Positions 35,849-47,629 of a DNA stretch of 64,000 bases are shown piece by piece (position 1 is the stretch's first letter; the number at the start of each line of letters is the position of its first letter). Position numbers and translations under genes: made by a program. The notes under the pieces were generated by a model, which saw only the letters and a program-made list of their open reading frames with translations, did no database searches and had not been told where the DNA came from. Origin of the DNA: Lathyrus oleraceus (lineage: Eukaryota; Streptophyta; Magnoliopsida; Fabales; Fabaceae). The stretch lies in the NCBI RefSeq assembly GCF_024323335.1, contig NC_066583.1, positions 272,374,916 through 272,438,915 on the forward strand, written 5' to 3'.

Positions 35849-38800
35849 TGTAGCACCTCAAATTTGCACCTCCCATTTTGTATATACATTTCATGTTTAG
35901 GTCATTAACATTGCATTGTCCATGGCATAGCTCATTGCATTGTTCATTGCATAGTCCATCAAGTCATCAGGCAAAGACTGGTCAGGAGGTTCAGTTGTGC
36001 AAGCAAGCAAGTGCATTTTCTATGGAATCAAAGCCCTAGGGTTGGTACAATGAGTTCATGTGATTCAAGGATCATCTTGAAGTGGTTTGGTCAAAGATTG
36101 AAGGCTCAAAGCTCATCAGTCAAAGTGCAATTCATCTGAAACCCTAGAAAGTCAACAAAAGTCAACTGTCAGTTCAATCATGGATTTGAAGGTGGGAGAT
36201 GGTTAGAGAGGCCTCATTCATGTGCAAACAAGTCTCATTTGACATTTCAAACATCAACATTGAAGAATTTGAAGTCAGATCAAAACTTTCCAAAAATAGT
36301 AAGTGACCTGTAATTTGAAATTGCCAAAATGGAAAGGTTTTCTCCTCAAGATTACATCATCAAGAAAGCTTCAAATGAAATTTTGTCCAACATGAAAGTT
36401 GAAGATCTTGCTCTCCCATTTCCAAAAAGTCCAAGATCATGAATTTCGCATGTGTGGTTGAAAAGATATGGATCAATCATGGCCAAGTGAACATGGAACT
36501 TCAAACATGCATAACTTTCAAATCATAAGTCCAAATGAGATGGCTCTTTTTGCAACATTCTTCTTTTGACCTCCACTTTCCAAATCATACATCACAAGCC
36601 ATGCATTCTCATCACATAATCATTTGGTTTTTCATTTGAATTTTGGAGGGAATTTTCAAATTTAAAAATGATGCATTGTTTTCACATTCCAACACTTGCA
36701 TTGGCTTCCAAGCAGAATTTCAAGTGGATTTGGCTACATTTTCGTGCACCGTTCCATTCATTTTCATGCATAGAGGTGTATTATCTAATTTTGTACTTAC
36801 ACCTTGTTTTCACTAATCCATTTGTCATTTGCTTAAGTGTGATTAAGAACATGATTAGGAGGGAGTATAAAGGGCTAAGCATAACTGTTTTTCTGCTAAC
36901 AACATCACTTTTTCAGATCTAGATCCATTTTCTCCAAATTTTTCTCTCAAACTTTCATCAATTTTCTTCAAACACATTGCATTGTTCTTGATTCATTCTT
37001 CACCTGGAAGCATTGTGGAGCATTATTGAAGCATGAACCAGCAGAAATCGTGCAGTTGGAAGCAACTTAAAGCTTGAAGGTCATCCATGGCAGTTGAAAA
37101 TTCTGGAAGAATCGAGCACATCTAAGCTTCAAACCTTCATCCATTCATCCATACAAGCACTAAGGAATATCTGTTTGAGCTTAGCAAGGCCTGAATCGAG
37201 CTATTCCAGTTCTGCATCTTCATCAAGGTCAGAAATCGATTTCCTTAATTCATGAAATTGTTATGTGATTGTTGTAGATCCTTCAATGCTGAGCAATCTG
37301 AGCTTTAGATCACTGATTTCCATGCATTATTGTGTTAGATATAGTGATTTAAAGTTTGATGTGTGAAACTTAATTGCTTCGATTTGCTTGATATACGATG
37401 AATTAGATTAAACCAGGCATGGATTGTTGATGTATGTTGAGAGATGAACACAATGATATGCTTATTTTGTGAAACTGAGAAAAATGTTCTTGGCATGGTA
37501 CTGTGCATGATGAACTGGATGAAGATGATGAGAAATTTTCCAGAAAATGCGTTTGATTCTCATGAACTATTTGCCCGCGCCTGCATGTGTTTGTCCAATA
37601 CTCGTTTCTGATTGGTGCATGTTGTTTCCATGTGCGCATTCCTATTGGTTAGCCTTGCCAGCGCATTAAGTGAAACGCTGAGTTTCACTACTAGCGCGCC
37701 TCATTTCATATTCCTCCTCCCTTCGATCCTGGCTCATGACAATTATTCAAAATGCATTTCATTATGTGATTTCCCTCCATTACATTCATACATGCTTCTT
37801 CATGTGTTTTTTTTTATTTTTTGTCTCACTTCATAAATTCATAAATAATTGATACATGATCCAAAAAACATGGGAATTTTTGCATTGTTTTCCTTATTGT
37901 GTCTAGTTTTTTTTTATTATTTTTCCAGAAATTGTGCTCGGTTGAAAATTTATTTTGCCTAGGGTTTGTGTATCCATGTCCATTTTGAACCTTGCCTTAC
38001 TATTTCATTTGTGAAATGATGGTTGTTTATCCAATGCCTATGAAATTTGACATGCTTAAACTAGACTTCATGGTGGACATTTTGGTGTTGAGTTTGCATT
38101 TTTATCATTTGTGGTTGCTGAGATATGATCATGTGAATGTAGGTGTGACAATGTGTGTCACACCTTTGCTTGTCCAATTTGATTAATTTGTTTTCCATGC
38201 CAAATAAACTCCAAATGCCTTGAGTTTTTGTATGATGCTTGATGTGGATGTTGTGATTGATCATGAATTTTCCTGGAATTTTTGGATTCATTTCTGATTT
38301 GTTTGAGATTTTTCATGCTGGATGATCATTTGTGAGCTTTTGAATGGTCTTGAATTTCAATCATTTGTGAAATGCTTGTGCTTTATCCTATGGATGTGAA
38401 ACTTTGCACATTGTTTCTAGACATGTTAAAGTTTGTTTTGGATTTGGTTTGAGGTTTTTACCTTGTTCCATTTCTGTTTTAGGCTTGTTCTAAGTTGGTG
38501 TAACATTTGGTGTCACATTTGAGCTTGTTTTGATTGCCTTGCCTTATACAATTTGATTACCATGCCTAATCATGTCCAATTGCCCTAATTTTTTGTGTGA
38601 TGATCATATTGTATGTTATGTTTAGCCATGAATTTTCTTGAGATTAATTGAATCATTTTCGAATTAATGTGCATTTGTTCATTCTGTTGTTTCAATGTGC
38701 TTTCAACTTGCATACCTTGCCATATTTGGTTTATGAAATGAATTTGGTTGATGATATTGATGTAGGACCTTTTGGATTATGCTCTTAATTGATTAAGGTT

Positions 38801-39845
38801 GATGCATGTTGAATTTCATGTTATGTTTTGGATTTTTTTCTCCCTCTTTGACCCTAGGCCTTGCCCTAGTGGTTTGTTGCTTAGGTTTGAGCTTTGATTT
38901 CAGGTTAAAGAAGCACATGGCCATGAGGGGATTGATTCATTTGCTTGAGTTGGTTAATTGTTTGATGTTGACTAATTTTGACTTGTTTTGTAGGTTGATG
39001 TTAGCTCATTTGAGTCTGAGCTTGTGCCTTGCACATTGTTGCATTGCTTGTTTGATTATGTATTGTTTACTGTTGACTATTGGTTGTCTGTTTGACTTTC
39101 TGAATTGTATACTGATTGAGTTGGATTTTTTCAGGTACATTAGTTGCTTAAGTTCATTTTGAACTTGCTTTTGCTTTGCTTGGTTGCTTAACCATTTGAG
39201 GTATAACTCACTGACTTCATGTAGTCTGGAAGACCTGTCCTGTTACTTGGGCAGGCACCTGTCTGAAGCCCTCCTTAAGAGGCAATGCTTGTGTTTGTTT
39301 ACTTTTGTGCCAAGCAGGAAAAGTCCTTTGATAAGGCAATTGGCAGATAAAAGAGATGTGCAATCCATCTCCTGCTATTCAGTGTGTCATCCACTTTGCT
39401 CACACACCTTGTGTTGATGCATTGTGGATATTAACCCAAGATCATTGTTGAGTCAGTCATATGTGGAGAAGAGTTCCGACTTTCTGAACTCCCACACTTT
39501 CATGTGTCTGAAGCTCTCCCAGGCCAGGGATAAGAGCTGTGAGGTCTTATCCTCACTTCCCATTTCATCTGCTTCACCCTAACTCTCAATGTTAGGGTTA
39601 AGAGCTAACTACACCCGATTCCAGTTGGCTTGTGTTTCACAGCCTAACCTTGTGTGAGCCCACTTTGTTTGTATATAGTGTGTGCTAATTGTGTGAATGA
39701 TTGTTTTGCCTGTGCAAGTTAGATAGCAACCTTAACTTAGGGATCGTATGCATGACAACTTCTAGGCTCGAGTCGTAGTCTCCCTAGTAGTTTGTGTCTC
39801 CCTTTTTATCTGGTTAGGCTAGTCCTTTTTCCCTGCGTAGGGGAA

Positions 39846-39904
39846 CTACGTCGCCCTGATCCTCATACCAGATGAGGTACGTAGGCAGGAGATGAGCTGA
39901 TCTC
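39846..39904 (+). other. LTR stem-loop module M1, element B
   Basis: Outer arms CTACGT (39846-39851) and ACGTAG (39879-39884). Inner arms CCTCAT (39861-39866) and ATGAGG (39872-39877). Then a second stem GAGAT/ATCTC (39889-39893, 39900-39904). Confidence 0.6.
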
Positions 39905-39944
39905 TTCGGGCGCCCTTTTTTCTTTTCCAACCCTTTTGTTTGCG

Positions 39945-40290
39945 TTTGGAGTCTGACATAAGTCCAGCGATTGGCAGTTGGTTTCCTGTGTCTTGTTTGT
40001 GTGGAGTCTGACATAAGTCCAGCGATTGGCAGTCGGTTTCCTGTGTGTGTGTTTGTTGGTTTGGAGTCTGATGTAAGTCCAGCGATTGGCATTCGGTTTC
40101 CAGGTTTGCCTGTTTGTGTGGAGTCTGACATAAGTCCAGCGATTGGCAGTCGGTTTCCTGTGTGTGTGTTTGTTGGTTCGGAGTCTGATGTAAGTCCAGC
40201 GATTGGCATTCGGTTTCCAGGTTTGCCTGTTTGTGTGGAGTCTGACGTAAGTCCAGCGATTGGCAGTCGGTTTCCTGTGTGGTTTTGTTT
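39945..40290 (+). repeat. Tandem repeat in the LTR of element B
   Basis: Six copies of a roughly 55-60 base unit built on GGAGTCTGACATAAGTCCAG and CGATTGGCAGTCGGTTTCC. Alternate copies vary (GACATAAG or GATGTAAG; CAGTCGG or CATTCGG), giving a period of about 118 bases for the pair. It repeats in the 3' LTR at about 63440-63780. It is translatable on both strands for about 130 codons, which I take as an artefact. Confidence 0.9.
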
Positions 40291-40307
40291 GGCGTGCGTT
40301 AGCCGAG

Positions 40308-40370
40308 CTACGAGTGCTCTGATTCTTCTCTGGTTAGGGAAGATACGTATGCATAGGATGTGATATCCTA
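40308..40370 (+). other. LTR stem-loop module M2, element B
   Basis: Outer arms TACG/CGTA. Inner arms TCTTCTC and GGGAAGA (40324-40330, 40337-40343, with one G-T pair). Second stem TAGGAT/ATCCTA (40354-40359, 40365-40370). Confidence 0.5.
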
Positions 40371-40396
40371 GCGAGCACGTTTTCCCCTATCCCGAA

Positions 40397-40456
40397 CTAC
40401 GTCGACTCTGATGTCTGTGCCTGACAGACTACGTAGGCCCAGGATGCGATATCCTG
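40397..40456 (+). other. LTR stem-loop module M3, element B
   Basis: Outer arms CTACGT (40397-40402) and ACGTAG (40431-40436). Inner arms GTCTGT/ACAGAC (40413-40418, 40424-40429). Second stem CAGGAT/ATCCTG (40440-40445, 40451-40456). Confidence 0.6.
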
Positions 40457-40761
40457 CCGAGTCAGTTTCTTTTGTTTTCTGTGCCTCTTTTCAGCCAGTG
40501 TGTTTGATGTTTGTGAGCAGTTTTTAGCAACCTTTATCCTTTCTTTTGAGCGTGGATCCCGTCGAGTACGACGGATGCGTAGGGGTGCTAATACCTTCCC
40601 TTCGCATAACCGACTCCCGATCCCATCTCTCTCTGGTCGCGAGACCATGTCTTTTCCAGGTTTACTTCGAGCGTTTCCTTTCCCTCCTTTGGGGTAAATA
40701 ACGCACGGTGGCGGCTCTGTTGTTTTCGTTTTCCCGCCGGTTTTTCGCGTAATGCGACAGC

Positions 40762-40779
40762 TGGCGACTCTGCTGGGGA
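40762..40779 (+). other. Primer binding site of element B, tRNA-Arg-like
   Basis: TGGCGACTCTGCTGGGGA lies two bases after the LTR end. It is one base different from the site in element A. Confidence 0.8.
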
Positions 40780-41984
40780 TTATAGAAGTTGACCTTTTGC
40801 TGGTCCATCTTCCCTAAGCGAGTCTCTCCTAACGTTCTCTAGGATAGGGTTTGGTTGCTTTTACTACTTTATTTATTGCATTTATGATCATTATGTTATG
40901 TATTTATTTGCATGAATGTTTGCATGCATCATACTATCATTGTGCTGACTCTGTACAGGTTGGTTCCTCTGAATTTGGGGTGGGTGTTCTGAGTGAGGCC
41001 CAATACCCAGGCCTGAGTATGCACCTAGGATTAGAGTGGTCTCATGTTTCTTCACATGTTGTACGACATGATGAGGAGACGTGTCACCACAGCCGGACGA
41101 GGTTCATTTGAGAAAGTCCTTCCGTTTGGAGTTATTCCACTCAGGTTGGGTTATCTCATCTGAGCTATTGACTTCGGTGACCGTTCTTTCCCGGATCTTT
41201 GGTTTAGATGATCTTAAGAGAGCTGCAACGACACACCCGAAAAGGCAAACCCGTTGAGTATCTTTGCCCGATTGTCGAGACCATTATCCGCCTTAGGATG
41301 ACCTTATTAGAATTCACCTGTGAGGGGAGGGTTGATTCTTGCAAGTACAGGTTCCGTCAGTGATTCTGTGATGGTGACTATGGTTCAGATGGATTTATGG
41401 GTCTTTATTTCTGGATGCCGGAGGTTTGACCTTGGTATCTATCAGCGGGTTCCGTTTATTTCGGATCTCCGGGTTGAATCCAAAGGCACTTGTTCAGAGG
41501 ATCTGGTTGTCATCCGTTCAGTGGATCTCTTGTGATGATAGTGATATATCCCCCCGGTTCCGTTTATTTCGGAACTCCCCAAGTTGGATTTATGGTTACT
41601 CGGGCCTTCAGATGATTGTAATCAGTTCAGAGACCGGTCCAGTTGATCCTCAGTTGACTTGGAAGATGGCACAGTGACATGCCTGCATGCATTTGCATCA
41701 TTCCCATTTCGCATTCATCTGCATTTAACCCATGTCTATCCGTACTCAGGGTCTATTTTTTATTAAGATTCTGGTCGAGAGACATCCAGATGTTAGAATG
41801 TTGTTGATGAAATATTATCCGTCTCAATGAAGCTAGGATCAAAGGACAGAATATTCCTAGTACGGATAGACATTGCATGTGTGAGTCATATTAACCTGTT
41901 TGCTGTTTTGTAGGTGTCAGTATCTAACCGGTGCGCATAGCTCTTCCGTTCAGATATCCAGCCAGACTCAACAAACTCAGACTG
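40780..41984 (+). other. Untranslated leader of element B, no ORF1
   Basis: About 1.2 kb with no recognisable ORF1, although elements of this group normally have it here. The phrase TTCCGTTTATTTCGGAnCTCC occurs twice (about 41451 and 41558). No other feature stands out. Confidence 0.6.
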
Positions 41985-42843
41985 ATGGATCCACCCAACG
42001 CCGACTTTCTCAAATTGAAAGAGATGATAAGGGAGTTGTTCAAAGTCGTGCAAGGGCTTGCCTTGGGGCAGAAAGCAATGGCCGAGAGATTGGAAAGGAT
42101 TGAAGGCTGGATGATAAAGGAGAGAGTTCAGGGAAAGGCTCCGCCATTTGAAGTAAACAACCCCTCTGGAACTGGAGCAAAGAAGCCCTCTGGCAATGGT
42201 CAGCTCAAGAAGGAGTTTGAATTAGGTGGTATGCAGGCCAAAAAAGAACGCGGTAAGGATCGTTACCACCCTTATGCTGCCACTGTAACCACTCCTGTTG
42301 GTAATCTACCTGTACAACAGCAACAACCGCCACCTCGACAGAAAGCCCCAAAAGCTAAGAGCCAAGTGAAGAAGGGAAAGACGGATCGTCAGTTCGATAA
42401 GCCACCTGTGACTTATACCCTTCTGTTCAAAAGGTTGAGGGATCTTGGGTTAGTTCGGCCAAGGATATTGATTCCTGTAGAACAGAGCGGGGGCCTCCAA
42501 ACTACGATGAAAATGCTAAGTGCGAGTTCCATTCTGGGGCACCCGGACACAACATTGAGGGTTGTAGGGCTTTTAAACATGTCGTCCAAGATATGGTGGA
42601 CTCTAAGGCTATCAACTTGGCGCAGATATTGAATGATAATGTTAACCCTGTGCTGATGCAAGGTCCCGCGGGGGTGAAGGTGATGTCAAAAGACAAGAGA
42701 GGAACAGATGTGCCTGAGGGGGATCAGTTAAAAACTTCAGTGTCTGGGGTCCCAAAACATCTGATGAAGAGCGGAGCATTCCCTAGTGTTGATAATGGTT
42801 GTGCGACCGTCGCCACAAATGGGCGTGTAGTGATGGGGAAAAG
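41985..42843 (+). pseudogene. gag: Element B gag remnant, core deleted
   Basis: An ATG at 41985 opens MDPPNADFLKLKEMIREL and a coiled-coil-like stretch (QKAMAERLERIEGWM), as in Ogre Gag N-termini. At about codon 80 it jumps to a basic, Gln/Pro-rich part; the whole retrotransposon gag core seen in element A is missing. A frameshift near 42487 follows. In the new frame comes the zinc knuckle CEFHSGAPGHNIEGC and KHVVQDMVDSKAIN. The remaining protein could perhaps bind RNA through the knuckle but could not form a shell. Confidence 0.82.
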
Positions 42844-43275
42844 GTCCAGAGGATGATGGAAGTAGAAATGGACGGTGAAAAATTTGAAACATCGAGTCAG
42901 GATGTTGAAACCGTCAAGGTGGAAAACGCCCTTGTTGCTGAGAAAGATAAGAAGCTGTCAATTTCTTCTTACAAACAGGCCATGGAGGTGGTGAAGAACG
43001 GAGAAGCCCTAGGCTGGGGAAGGATCATAGATATTATGGTGAAAGCGGACATGTTCGGGGTCGGCTATCAGCCAGATCAAGAGTCGTCTAGACAAAACAG
43101 AGGACGTCGTCCACCGTACACCTTCGTCAGTGCAGGAATGTTGGATCCTGGTCACGCCTGTATAGTGGGTGAAGAGATTGACTGTGACCGCGAGCTTGAG
43201 TCGTGGATAAAATCGTGCGTACCAGGAAACTGGAAGGCCTCCAAAATCACCACTGTCACTCATCCTGAAGAGTAG
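42844..43275 (+). pseudogene. Element B protease-region remnant without active site
   Basis: The open stretch matches only the downstream end of the protease region of Ogre elements: SSYKQAMEVVKNGEALGWGR, FGVGYQPDQES and a conserved tail ending HPEE. No Asp-Thr-Gly active site is present, so the catalytic part has been deleted between the gag remnant and here. Confidence 0.78.
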
Positions 43276-43519
43276 TATTTCTGTGTTTCAATTCTATTTG
43301 CATGAAAGCCATACGTTTTGCCCGAAACGTAATGGTCCATTGTAAGGGCCATCTCATGTGTTTCATTGTGCAACATTTTGCATCAGTAATAAATGGATGT
43401 TTTTGTGATTAAAAGCAGTGTTCCCTGTTTTTCATTTATTTTTGCAGTTTAAAAATAAAAAATAAAAATGGCAATGTTTATTTTCATTTTTCTTTCCTTT
43501 TGATTCGTCTTGTTCCGAC
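43276..43519 (+). other. Probable Ogre intron of element B
   Basis: No coding sequence. By position between protease tail and reverse transcriptase start it corresponds to the introns of A and C. GAAGAGTAGTATTT at 43267 and an acceptor such as TTTTTGCAG (ending near 43447) are candidate splice sites, but I cannot decide the exact ends. Confidence 0.45.
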
Positions 43520-44900
43520 CTCGAAAGTGTCTATCCTCCTGATCTCATTGACAACAGTTCGGTTACACCTCTGTATGACTTCGACAATCCGATCTATCAT
43601 GCCGAAGAATAAGGCGAAGAAGATTGTGATCTGCTGGAATTAGCCAAGTTGTTAAGACAAGAGGAGAAGGTGATTCAACCGCACGAGGAGCGATTCAAGA
43701 TTGATATTCCAAGCACCGCCAAGGTCAGAAAGGAAGTGAAAATTGGGGCCGCTTCAGAGGCGAGTCGAGAGCAGAATGGTAGCCCTGTTGAAAGAGCATG
43801 TGGATACCTTCGCCTGGTCGTGTCAGGATATGCCAGGGTCGGATACCAATGTCGTTGTGCACAAGCTACCATTGAAAGAAGACTGTCCTCTGGTGAAGCA
43901 GAACGCCGGTGCCACGTATCAGAGTGACTTTGTTTCATGATATGATTCATCATGAAATTGAATGCTATGTTGATGACATGATAGCAAAGTCCCAGGCGGA
44001 AGAAGGGCATTTGGTGGATCCGGGGTTTGACCGGATCGAGACAACTCAGACTGAGGTTGAGTCCGAATCAGTGCACTTGTGGAGTGTTGTCCGGTAAACT
44101 GCTGAGGTTTATTGTGAGCGGATAAGAAGAATCGAGGTCGATCCTGCTAAAAAAAAAAAAAAAAAAAAAAGATGTAAAGAAGAAAAAGCAATACGAGAAA
44201 TGCCTGAACCGAAAACAAAAGAAGGTTCGTGGTTTATTAGATAAATTGAATTGCATTTCACGGTTCATATCTCATCTGATAGCCACGTGGGAACCCATTC
44301 AAGAAAAAGGGAGAAAATCGTCAGGTGGATAATGATTGACAAGGGGCATTGAAGGATAAAAGAATAAGTTGCAGGAACCTCTGATTCTATTGTCTCCTGT
44401 GGAGAGACGGTCGTTAATTCAGTACTCGACATCCCTCGAGGGGTCTATGAGGTGTATTGGGTCAGCACGACGAGTCTGGTCGAAAAGAGCATGCAATTTA
44501 CCTTAGCAAAAAGTTTATCGACTGTGAAACAATACATTCACTGTGCGAGCAAACTTGCTGTACTTTGGCATAGGCTGCTCACCGACTGAGACAGTATATG
44601 CTGGTTCATACCACTTTGTGAATTTCCAAGATGGGTCCGAACAAGTGTGTTTGAGAAGTCAGCATTGACCGGACGGGTTGCGAGAGGGCAAATGATTTTG
44701 ATTGAATACGATATTCAGTATACCTCTCAAGAAGCAGTAAAGGGGAGTGTACTGTCTGATTATCTCGCCCAGCGACCCATTGAGGGTTATCGACCAAGGA
44801 AGTTTGAGTTCCCTGATGAGCACATCTCGAGGTGCTCAAATCGAAAGATTGAGAGTAACCGATCCCGGAGGAGGGGCCTGACCCTGAATCCGAACGGATT
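43520..44900 (+). pseudogene. Element B reverse transcriptase and RNase H remnants
   Basis: Frames change repeatedly. A linker (EEKVIQPHEE) and VDTFAWSCQDMPGSD lead into PLVKQ. The sequence then jumps within AAGCAGAACGCCGG straight to NAGATYQ, so the reverse transcriptase palm and fingers up to that point are missing. HDMIHHEIECYVDDMIAKSQ keeps the YVDDM motif but in isolation. At 44149-44170 a run of 22 A replaces a short coding stretch. RNase H fragments follow, including EKSALTGRVARGQ and IEYDIQYTSQEAVKGSVL at 44647-44780. The product cannot be functional. Confidence 0.82.
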
Positions 44901-45009
44901 CTGATGTCTGATGGGGTCGTTAATGGGAATGGAAGCAGAGTTGATATTGCTTTGGTTACGCCAAAGGAATCCCACGTTCCCTTCGGTGCCTGGTTAGCAT
45001 TTGAATGCA

Positions 45010-45532
45010 CCAACGTTGGTGGCTGAGTACGAAGTGTGTATCCCGGGTGTCGAACCTCGGTGCGTGCATCTACTGGGACAACGCCTTCCGCGCAGGTGTA
45101 TGAGAAGGAATCGGTGCTACCATTTGAGGTCCAGATTTCGTCATGGAGAGTCCTGGTGGACGTAAAATTGGAAAAGGCTGAGTGGATAAGGACTCGGTAT
45201 GACGCATGGAGCCTGATTGAGTAAAAGAGGCTGGCAGTTACTTGTTATGGGGCAGTTGTACCCAGTGAATGAAGCGTGTTGTTGACCGAGAAGTGCGACT
45301 TTGCGCGTACCACGTGGGAGAGCTGGTATTGAAAAGGATCCTTCCTCCTCAACGATCGTGGGGCAAGTGGATATACAGTTATGAATGTCCATTTGTGGTC
45401 AAGAAGGTTTTCTCTGACAGAGCCTTGTTGTTGATGACCATGGATGACGAGGATTTTCCATCCCTTGTGAATGCGGACGCAGTTAAAGGATACTTCGTAA
45501 AAAAAAAGAGACCCGCTGGACAAAAAGAATAA
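45010..45532 (+). pseudogene. Element B integrase C-terminal remnant
   Basis: Only the end of integrase remains: RTSVRASTGTTPSAQVYEKE and LPFEVQISSWRVLVDVKLEK, a stop, a frameshift, then VGELVLKRILPPQRSWGKW, the decayed GPY-type module (ECPFVVKKVFSD) and VNADAVKGYFVKKK. The zinc module and the D-D-E core, present in A and C, are absent, as is the second RNase H apart from small fragments. Confidence 0.82.
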
Positions 45533-45561
45533 AAGAGTCCAGGCAAAAAAGGGCATCCCGG

Positions 45562-45704
45562 CGAACCGAAAAAAAAGAGAAAAGGTTCGAGCAAAAATTA
45601 GGGATAAAAAGAAAAACTGTACACCCGGCAAGTTGAAAACCCCACAAGGGCGACTTGGACAAAAAAGGGTATCCCAGTGGACTGAAAACCCGAAAGGGCG
45701 GTCC
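45562..45704 (+). other. Hairpins after the integrase of element B
   Basis: Hairpin 1 (45630-45656) pairs AAGTTG with CGACTT around AAAA-CCC-CACAA-GGG. Hairpin 2 (45679-45704) pairs GGACTG with CGGTCC around AAAA-CCC-GAAA-GGG. An additional upstream stem pairs CGAACC (45562-45567) with GGTTCG (45584-45589) over an A-rich loop. The first two are counterparts of the twin hairpins in A and C. Confidence 0.55.
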
Positions 45705-47629
45705 AGGCAAAAGAGGGAATGAAACGAACAACTGCGTCTAGCATGGTCGGTTGTGCTTTGGATATGACTTGGATAATCCCCGGTAGAGATCGATCGGAAG
45801 TGTCTTGTTCAGAAGACAGAAAGTGCGGAAAGTCTTGAGGACATATGAGGTGTAACCGAGTTGGAACCCGATGAGATCACGGTTTCACATTGCCATTAGG
45901 ATAGATTTTTCCTTTTGTGCGCATTCACCTCTTTTCAGGGTTTGCTTCCTGTGTGTTGCTCGGTTCTGAGCCACCTTTTGGTTTCAATTAATAAAATGCA
46001 TGTTCAGTCAAATAAATTTTGTTTTTTGTTTTCATTACCGCTTTGATTGCAAAAACATCCGTTTAGTTTGATAAAGAATATTTGCATTTTGAAACATAGA
46101 GGTCCCTTCCGATGCATGCTTATAAGATTGGAATCTGGAAATCTTATTCGGAAGTTTGAGTGACCTAGGTGTTGAAATGTTGGCACGCCTGGGGCACGCT
46201 TTTATCTAACGATCTCTTGTGCAGGTGCTGTTAGATATTTTCATTCATTTGCAGGCTATGATGTGAAGCCTTTTGACAAAAAATCCCTGCAGAGTCCAAT
46301 CAGGGGCAAGGGATAGAAAGACGGCGAAAGAAGGACGACGATCCTAAAGGGCAATCAAGAAGACTCTTCAAAGTCTGAAGACTGGAAAGTTTGTATGATC
46401 CCAGGAGTTCGATCTCCGTGGAGTACGGAGGAGTGGGGAATACAAGGTGATGAATCAGAAAAGTCCAGACGAGTCTGGGAGTTCTCAAAAGTGGAAAGTC
46501 GACGCTGTGGTTGGATGATGAATGTCGATGTTCGACGAATCGACGGGCGGTCCGTGTCCAATAGGCCGTATCTCCCCAGTGAGAGTGTTATCTCCCTAGC
46601 AGAGTCGAAGATCGGCGTCTCCTCAGCAAGTCTGAAGGTTACGGTTTTCCCAGCGGAGTTTGTGTTGATAGTTCTCCCCCAGCAAGGTCCCCAAGCGGAC
46701 CGGGTTCGGCAAAATTATCCCCAATAGAGATAAGCATTGGTTGCCTCCCCTAGCAGAGTAACCCCCAAGCAGTTCGGGTTCGATGGAGGTCATCCCCGGC
46801 AAGGGTTGTCTTTCCCCAGCAGGGTGGAAATTGACGTGGTATTGAAATCCTCAGCAAGGTTCCTTGAGCTCCTCGGTGTTGTCTCTGGAGGAGATGTGTT
46901 TTGTGCATTCATCATTTAGATAAGCATAGCATATTGCATCATTAGTGCGTAGCATTTCCATGATCATGGGGCATTGCGCTAAAAAAAAACTCATGCATCA
47001 GCATTGCAAACATATCCATTAGCCCTAGGTCGTGGTGACCAAGAATGGGGTGTTGAAAGAGTTTAGGATCGCGCCATTGGATTGATTTCAGAATTGGGTT
47101 CCCCAACAGGGTAGAAAGGTGTTTTCCCAACAAGTGACTCCTTAGTTGAGCGGGTATCCCCAGCAAGGCTACTCCCCACAAATGGGTAGCATCTGGCAAG
47201 CTTGGTTTGCTCCCCTAGCAGATGTGGGTGTGTCTGATCTCTCCATATAGAGTCGACCCCTTAAGCAGAAAGTGTCTGTCATTTCCTTCTGCACCCCCCA
47301 CTGAGTTATATCCTCGTGGATGACGGTTGTTTCCGGTCCCTCCCTCACACATAACGGGATGGGTTTTCCCTATTGAGTTCTTTCCTCATTAGGATGAGTC
47401 TTGATTCAGTGTGCCTTTTTGGATCGATCCTAAACTGGCTTCCTTGTGGCTGCTTCTTGTGCTTCCCTGTGGTATAAATGAATAGTTGCTCACTAACCGG
47501 CACTCATTCATCTTATCCTCAGCGGAATTTGTTGGCCTCTTCCTACAAACCAGCAGTTGTAAGTCCTATCTTTGCGGTTTTCTACCTACGAACCGGTAGT
47601 TATAAATCCCACTTTCATCCACTAGCAGA
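45705..47629 (+). repeat. 3' non-coding region of element B, left of the CACTA element
   Basis: No gene is seen. Between about 46570 and 47220 there are many short, spaced phrases of the kind CCCCAGCAGAGT and CCCCAGCAAGG. From about 47500 the CTACCTACGAACCGGTAGTT phrase begins, a cousin of the ACCGGTAG repeat in A and C. The last bases before the CACTA element, AGA at 47627-47629, are its target duplicate. Confidence 0.65.
47627..47629 (+). repeat. Target-site duplicate AGA, left of the CACTA element
   Basis: AGA precedes CACTACGCC and recurs at 56618-56620 after GGCATAGTG. Three bases is the standard duplication for CACTA elements. Confidence 0.85.

Larger units (their letters stand above)
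35849..40759 (+). repeat. 5' LTR of element B
   Basis: Starts TGTAGCACCTC, ends TAATGCGACA, 4911 bp. A different family from the LTRs of A and C over most of its length. The last few hundred bases share phrases with them: GAACTACG, ACGTAGGC and GGGTGCTAAyACCTTCCC. No gene is seen; open stretches at 38806-39417 are LTR sequence repeated at 62295-62657. Confidence 0.92.

Noticed and set aside
36668..36922. 84-codon open stretch repeated at 60165
   Set aside because: Present in both LTRs of element B and therefore LTR sequence; no domain seen.
39945..40290. Regular short repeats that might suggest a CRISPR-like array
   Set aside because: Units are head-to-tail with no unique spacers, and this is plant nuclear DNA.
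39814..40363. About 130-codon open stretches on both strands in the element B LTR
   Set aside because: Produced by the 55-60 base tandem repeat; both strands open and repeated in the second LTR.
44068..45731. Minus-strand open stretches rich in Phe and Leu
   Set aside because: Antisense translations of A-rich and AAG-rich remnant coding in element B.
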